From RGIG1828 sp045541875 (lineage in GTDB: Bacteria; Bacillota; Clostridia; UMGS1810), in NCBI GenBank assembly GCA_045541875.1, contig JAZQJX010000056.1, forward strand, positions 1-18,550: a stretch of DNA of 18,550 nt, written 5' to 3'. Positions 14,382-18,550 of this stretch are shown here, one piece after another (the first letter of the stretch is position 1; each line of letters starts with the position of its first letter). A program made the position numbers and the translations under genes. Under the pieces are notes generated by a model, which worked only from the letters and a program-made list of their open reading frames with translations, searched no databases and was not told where the DNA came from.

Positions 14382-15905
14382 TCAGTTTGTCCCTTTCTTT
14401 TCTCTTTTTAAAAGTTTTTTATACACCCCTGTTATAACAAGGAAAACGCCATAAGCAACTGCCGATGCACAAAGGGGAATAACAAAGGTGATGTATCCGT
14501 GAGTAAAGGCAGGAACAAAGGTGTTGAATATGAAATATACCACAAAGGCAAAAAAGCCTGATATAAGAATTTTGATAATGTCTGAAAGAAGTTCTTTTGT
14601 GAAATAAGTTCCCACAACTTTCTTTATTCCTATGGCTATTGCCACAGCATAAAATGTTAAAAGAAGAGATGTTACCGATGCACATATAAGGGTTACAAGG
14701 TCCATGCCAAAGGATGAAACATGAATGGCGGGAACGAAATTTTTTACAAGGATATTCAAAACAACATTAAATACAACAACTAAAATTGTTCCCGTAACGG
14801 TATATTTATATTTTCCCGCAAGATAGAGAATTTTATTGAAAAGTTCCTGAGAAACATAGCCTAAAATTCCCAGACTGTAAATGAAAAATATGGTTGAAAC
14901 CGCTTTGGTGGATTCAGAATCGAACGAGCCTCTTTCGTATATGAGCCTTATTACATCGGAGCCATATAGTGACGCCACCAGAAGAAACGGCAGAAAAATT
15001 GCAACCATAACAGTTATGATGTATCTTAAAAGTTCATTGACATATCCAATATTTCCCTCTTCATAATTTTTTGAAATTGCGGGAAAAACCACAGTTGACA
15101 TGGCAACAACAAAAACACTTGAAATTGTGATAAAAAGATTTGATGCATAGTTAAATGTGGATGCCATTCCCTCCACGTTTCCAACAAATGCTCTGTCTGT
15201 GTAGAAACAAAGTTGGAACATCATATTGGAAATGAATATCCATATTATTTCAGGATTCTTTTCCTTTTTCTCTAATCTGTCATACTTTGGCCCCAAAATT
15301 CTATAGCCTTTTTTATAGAATGACGGCAAGAGCATTGCAATCTGAAGTCCCCATCCTATTGTTGTGACAAGCGCTACTGTCATTATTGAAACATCGGGAA
15401 TCATCAGCGTCAGAATTATTATGGCATTAAAAGGAAGACTCATCACAGATGTTATGAAATATGCCTTTTCGTTCTGAAGTATGCCCGATATTATATATGC
15501 CACAACAACAAAAATGAGAGAGGGTATCATAACATACATCATCCGGTTTGCAAGTTCAAATTCATCAGGTGAAAGTCCGGGAAGAATAATCTTCACAATC
15601 TGGCCTGAAAAAAGTATGAATAATGCAACTCCTATGGCGAGCCAAATAAAACTTTTTTTTATAAATGATGAAGCATATGCCTTTTCTCTGCCGATATTTC
15701 TGCTTTGATTTATATTTTTTATTATAAGAGTGGAAAGAGCAACGGCAATCCCTGTGAATATGAGATTTACAAGACCGAAAACCTGAAAGTAGATGTCTGC
15801 ATCCACTCCCGTTCCAAACACCTTGGCAAAAACCATATCACGGTAAAAACCAACACCTTTTGCCGCTATTATCCCGAGTACTACCAAAAGATACGCATTA
15901 CCCAT
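14382..15905 (-). CDS. MurJ/MviN-family lipid-linked precursor flippase
   Basis: The 507-aa product has about 13-14 hydrophobic helices and the MurJ N-terminal signature GVGFYRDMVFAKVFGTGVDADIYFQVF (residues 17-43), plus LIYERGSFDSEST in the middle, matching the ERGxFD motif. MurJ moves lipid II across the membrane. Here the gene starts an operon with DUF5693 and csaB, so it may instead move the lipid-linked secondary polymer precursor; this is inference. GAGGAG lies about 9 bases before ATG 15905. A second general MurJ elsewhere in the genome would support specialisation. Confidence 0.88.
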   Translation of the reverse strand: MGNAYLLVVLGIIAAKGVGFYRDMVFAKVFGTGVDADIYFQVFGLVNLIFTGIAVALSTLIIKNINQSRNIGREKAYASSFIKKSFIWLAIGVALFILFSGQIVKIILPGLSPDEFELANRMMYVMIPSLIFVVVAYIISGILQNEKAYFITSVMSLPFNAIIILTLMIPDVSIMTVALVTTIGWGLQIAMLLPSFYKKGYRILGPKYDRLEKKEKNPEIIWIFISNMMFQLCFYTDRAFVGNVEGMASTFNYASNLFITISSVFVVAMSTVVFPAISKNYEEGNIGYVNELLRYIITVMVAIFLPFLLVASLYGSDVIRLIYERGSFDSESTKAVSTIFFIYSLGILGYVSQELFNKILYLAGKYKYTVTGTILVVVFNVVLNILVKNFVPAIHVSSFGMDLVTLICASVTSLLLTFYAVAIAIGIKKVVGTYFTKELLSDIIKILISGFFAFVVYFIFNTFVPAFTHGYITFVIPLCASAVAYGVFLVITGVYKKLLKREKKGTN

Positions 15906-15984
15906 TTTCGCTGTCTCCTCAATTTATTTTTTGCAAAATGTACTTATCAGTCTGATCTTCTAAGACTTACAAGCATACATTATA

Positions 15985-16013
15985 ATTTTATACCATATTA
16001 ATCTAATAGTCAA
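15985..16013 (-). promoter_or_regulatory. Promoter of the MurJ/DUF5693/csaB operon
   Basis: Reading the minus strand: TTGACT (16013-16008), exactly 17 bases, then TAAAAT (15990-15985), a good sigma-A match. It lies about 80 bases upstream of ATG 15905. Confidence 0.6.
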
Positions 16014-16095
16014 GATTTTTATATGCCTGATAGCCCTTGTTTCTTTCATAATTCTTACGTTTGTGTGACAATTAAAGACTTTTGAAACGGAAATG

Positions 16096-16124
16096 TTGAA
16101 ATAATGTGTATTTTATGATAGAAT
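16096..16124 (+). promoter_or_regulatory. Promoter of the secreted phosphodiester glycosidase
   Basis: TTGAAA (16096-16101), exactly 17 bases, then TAGAAT (16119-16124), about 37 bases before ATG 16161. The two divergent promoters are about 80 bases apart, so they could share regulation. Confidence 0.6.
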
Positions 16125-16160
16125 AGCCTGACAAATATTGTTTTGAAAAGAGTGATATCA

Positions 16161-18359
16161 ATGAAGAAATTTTTTTCCGCCCTGTGCATCATAACATTTT
16201 TAATTAACACATCTGCCTTTGCAGGACACATATATACCTATTCTGAAGAAGTGCCGATTTCAAAAAGTGTTACCCTCACAAAGGTGAACAAATTCTATTC
16301 CGATTATAACATTCAGTACTCGGTAATAAAAGCAGACCTCACAGATGCTGACACCTCCCTGAAACTTCTCACTCCCGAAAAAGGGATTGACAAACTTGAC
16401 ACTGTGCAAAATCTTGCAAAAACCGAAGAAAATGTGGTTGGTGCAATAAATGCAGACTTCTTTTCATGGTATAAGGGGAGTGATGCGTTTTCTCTGGGAA
16501 TGGAAATTAAAGACGGAAAACTGGTGTCATCTCCCATCAATCCATCCACCATGGCAACAATTTCATATATAAATGATACTCTTTCCATGTCATATCTTGA
16601 TTTTCACATTATGGCTGTTGCACCAAACGGTGAATATAAGGAAATCAGACATCTTAACAAGCACACATCATATTACGGAGATATTTTAATGTACACGTCG
16701 GAATTTGGCGGAGGGTTCTCCCCTGCCCCCGGTGGTGAAGTTGTTGAAGTTGTGGTTTCAGAAGGTGTTGTTAAAGAATTCAGAAGAAATCTTCCCCCTG
16801 TTGAAATTCCAAAAGACGGATGCGTGCTTGTGGTGTCAGAGGGTTCTACAATGTTTCTGGCAAACAATTTTCAAGTTGGAGACCCCATAAAATTTGACTA
16901 TTATATGACGCCCTACCTTTTTGATGCCCAAACTGCCTTTGGCGGCGGTGCAATGCTTGTGCATGAAGGCAAAGCGGTGACATCCTACTCTCACACAGTT
17001 GCAGGAAATCACCCAAGAAGTGCAATAGGCACTGACAAAGAGGGCAAAACTCTCTATCTTGTGGCGGTTGACGGCAGGCAGGATGTGAGTCTTGGTATGA
17101 GAATGTCAACTCTGGCAAATCTTATGATAGAACTCGGATGCTACACCGCAGTAAATCTCGACGGAGGCGGTTCTACCAATATGGTGGCATCAACTGTCAC
17201 AAACGAAAATATTCATACCGTGAACTCTCCTTCCGAAAACCGTGCAGTTATTAATGCTGTGGGTGTTACCTATTCAGGAAAAGGTTCACAACCATCGGGA
17301 ATAATACTGGAAAAAGAAGCAGATTCTGTGTTTATTGGAGACAGCGTAACCTTTTCAGCATCCGTATATGACGAAAATATGCGTCCCATTGCATCTGACA
17401 TTACCTGGTCATCAGACAAGGGAAATGTTGCAAAGGGCATATTTACTCCCTCATCCGGAGGATTTGCCAAAGTTACTGCATCGACAGGCGGTATATCTCA
17501 AAGTGATGAAATTTTTGTTATAGATAAAATTTCAGGAATTGAATGTGAAAACTATTTAAGACTCTCTGAAAATTCAAATGCATCCCTCGGAATCAAAGTG
17601 TTTGACTCTGACGGTCATTATGCTGCTGTTACAAATACAAAACCCTTTGAAATTGTTTCATCAGACCCCTCAGTGGTGGCCGTGACAGGTCAGAATCTCA
17701 CCGCTTTAAAAGACGGAAATGCAATTATTACCATAAAAAAAGACAATGCAATTAGTTATTGTTCCGTGGTTGTGGGTGAAGGTGATTTTCTTATCCCAAG
17801 GGATAATGTGTATGACACAGGAACAGGTTTCACATCCGGAAATGTCAGAATCGGTATGCTCACAGGCGGTGATGAAACTCTCCTTTCAAGACTTGTTGAC
17901 AACAAAATAAGACAAGTGACAAAAAAGGCTTCGTCATATGCATATGCTAAAAGTTCCGACAGTTTTTCATCAAAAGAAACATCTGATGGTCTTTTCATAA
18001 ATCTTGACACATCAAAGGGCGGAATAAGAAGCACAAATTCTGCCCAATGGGATTCTATGGCAAATGCAATTGCAAAAAGTTCAAACAAAAATGTGTTTAT
18101 TACTGCCCCATCTTCCGTTTTCGGACTAAACAGTTTTGAAAACAAGGTTATTCAGGATTATCTTGCGAGCTGCAACAAAAATGTTTATGTAATATCGGGC
18201 GGTGACAGAAACACATATAAAAATGTGGATGGTGTGAAATATTTTACCATAGCAAACACAAAAAAATCCAAACTCACCGTTGAAAGTCTCAAAAACTACA
18301 ATTATCTTGAAATCAGTTCAGGTGATTCGTTCTCATTTGGATTCAAAAGTGTATATTGA
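16161..18359 (+). CDS. Secreted phosphodiester glycosidase (NAGPA domain) with Ig-like domains
   Basis: I choose ATG 16161 (a TTG at 16143 is in frame but the signal peptide starts MKKFFSALCIITFLINTSAFA). The 732-aa product has a NAGPA (phosphodiester glycosidase) domain at about 80-370, with VVGAINADFFSW, FGGGAML, NHPRSAIGTDKEGKTLYLVAVDGR and LGCYTAVNLDGGGSTNMV followed by NRAVINAVGVTY. Two bacterial Ig-like (Big_2-type) segments follow at about 380-455 and 460-540. Family members remove GlcNAc or similar sugars from phosphodiester links, for example in teichoic-type polymers. The last 170 residues hold a metallophosphatase-tail-like pattern (KNVFITAPSS...YLASCNKNVYVISGGD...DGVKYFTI) without visible catalytic motifs. 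No SLH or sorting signal is seen, so it is secreted or loosely held. It diverges from the MurJ/csaB operon. Confidence 0.85.
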   Translation: MKKFFSALCIITFLINTSAFAGHIYTYSEEVPISKSVTLTKVNKFYSDYNIQYSVIKADLTDADTSLKLLTPEKGIDKLDTVQNLAKTEENVVGAINADFFSWYKGSDAFSLGMEIKDGKLVSSPINPSTMATISYINDTLSMSYLDFHIMAVAPNGEYKEIRHLNKHTSYYGDILMYTSEFGGGFSPAPGGEVVEVVVSEGVVKEFRRNLPPVEIPKDGCVLVVSEGSTMFLANNFQVGDPIKFDYYMTPYLFDAQTAFGGGAMLVHEGKAVTSYSHTVAGNHPRSAIGTDKEGKTLYLVAVDGRQDVSLGMRMSTLANLMIELGCYTAVNLDGGGSTNMVASTVTNENIHTVNSPSENRAVINAVGVTYSGKGSQPSGIILEKEADSVFIGDSVTFSASVYDENMRPIASDITWSSDKGNVAKGIFTPSSGGFAKVTASTGGISQSDEIFVIDKISGIECENYLRLSENSNASLGIKVFDSDGHYAAVTNTKPFEIVSSDPSVVAVTGQNLTALKDGNAIITIKKDNAISYCSVVVGEGDFLIPRDNVYDTGTGFTSGNVRIGMLTGGDETLLSRLVDNKIRQVTKKASSYAYAKSSDSFSSKETSDGLFINLDTSKGGIRSTNSAQWDSMANAIAKSSNKNVFITAPSSVFGLNSFENKVIQDYLASCNKNVYVISGGDRNTYKNVDGVKYFTIANTKKSKLTVESLKNYNYLEISSGDSFSFGFKSVY

Positions 18360-18386
18360 TTTTATAAACTAAATTTTATAAACCAA
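18359..18386 (+). repeat. 14-base tandem duplication after the phosphodiester glycosidase gene
   Basis: ATTTTATAAACTAA (18359-18372) is followed directly by ATTTTATAAACCAA (18373-18386), one mismatch. It begins at the last base of the gene's stop codon and leads into the hairpin cluster at 18385. Confidence 0.8.
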
Positions 18387-18550
18387 GAAAAGCGGCTTCG
18401 TCGCACCGCCTGCGGCGGGAGTGCGGAGCATTATCGCTTTTCTTAAGCCATGTGCATTTTTGAAAAGCAAATTTGCTTTTCAAAAAAATTTGCACGGCAA
18501 TATAATTGTTTTTTACTGTATAGGAACGAAGTTTCCTATACAGTAAAAAA
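18385..18550. repeat. Cluster of three compound hairpins at the window end
   Basis: (a) AAGAAAAGCG (18385-18394) pairs with CGCTTTTCTT (18435-18444) around a GC-rich inner stem with CGCAC/GTGCG and CCGC/GCGG. (b) GTGCA (18452-18456) pairs with TGCAC (18491-18495) around the perfect 28-base palindrome whose halves are 18458-18471 and 18472-18485. (c) An 18-base arm (18509-18526) and its complement (18533-18550) enclose CGAAGT. Hairpin (c) is flanked by T before and A after on either strand, so it is not a standard terminator. Inner GC-rich base composition differs from the surrounding genes. Confidence 0.8.

Noticed and set aside
18509..18550. Rho-independent terminator of the phosphodiester glycosidase gene
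   Set aside because: The stem is strong, but T bases precede it and A bases follow it on both strands, so it lacks the T-run after the stem; it fits the hairpin cluster better.

Overview
The window looks like a piece of a low-GC Clostridia (Firmicutes) chromosome, probably an uncultured gut-type organism. The evidence is AT-rich sequence, strong AGGAGG-type ribosome binding sites, S-layer-homology (SLH) domains, a CsaB-type pyruvyl transferase and a DUF5693-like protein. No rRNA, tRNA, CRISPR array, transposase or phage gene was seen. The species cannot be named from the sequence alone.

Layout. (1) 1-401 (+): two very small membrane proteins, the first cut by the window edge, closed by a strong terminator. 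(2) 599-3282: a minus-strand pair, a PIG-L/LmbE-type deacetylase followed by a NagB-like sugar isomerase/deaminase homologue, divergent from an AraC-family regulator that probably controls it. (3) 3345-8645 (-): a catabolic operon with uronate isomerase (uxaC), a GH106-like glycoside hydrolase without a signal peptide, a cytoplasmic SGNH hydrolase, and an exported SLH protein. A likely job is intracellular cleavage of rhamnose/uronate-containing oligosaccharides with the uronate fed to UxaC. (4) 8646-8995: a gene-free stretch with a chain of short hairpins. (5) 8996-15905 (-): a cell-surface and housekeeping block. In transcription order it is a MurJ-family flippase, a DUF5693-like membrane protein, csaB, an RlmD/RlmCD-type 23S rRNA uracil methyltransferase, then a hairpin array, a four-helix-bundle (S23/IVP-like) protein and a MazG-like pyrophosphohydrolase. 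(6) 16161-18359 (+): a secreted phosphodiester glycosidase (NAGPA domain) with Ig-like domains, divergent from the MurJ operon. (7) 18360-18550: another hairpin cluster running to the window end.

How the genes fit: CsaB, the MurJ-like flippase, DUF5693, the SLH protein and the NAGPA enzyme together suggest assembly and trimming of a pyruvylated secondary cell-wall polymer to which SLH proteins attach.

The most unusual element is at 9685-9859, between rlmD and the four-helix-bundle gene. Seven different short hairpins alternate, with no spare bases, with a constant 7-base spacer. The spacer reads TCGATAT in the left half and ATATCGA in the right half. The spacers can therefore pair with each other into a tree of stacked four-way junctions with an apex hairpin. 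Read in the spacer's orientation, most loops are purine-rich and several fit the very stable C-GNA-G or C-GNNA-G class. An eighth hairpin contains the 3' end of rlmD, including its predicted catalytic Glu codon.
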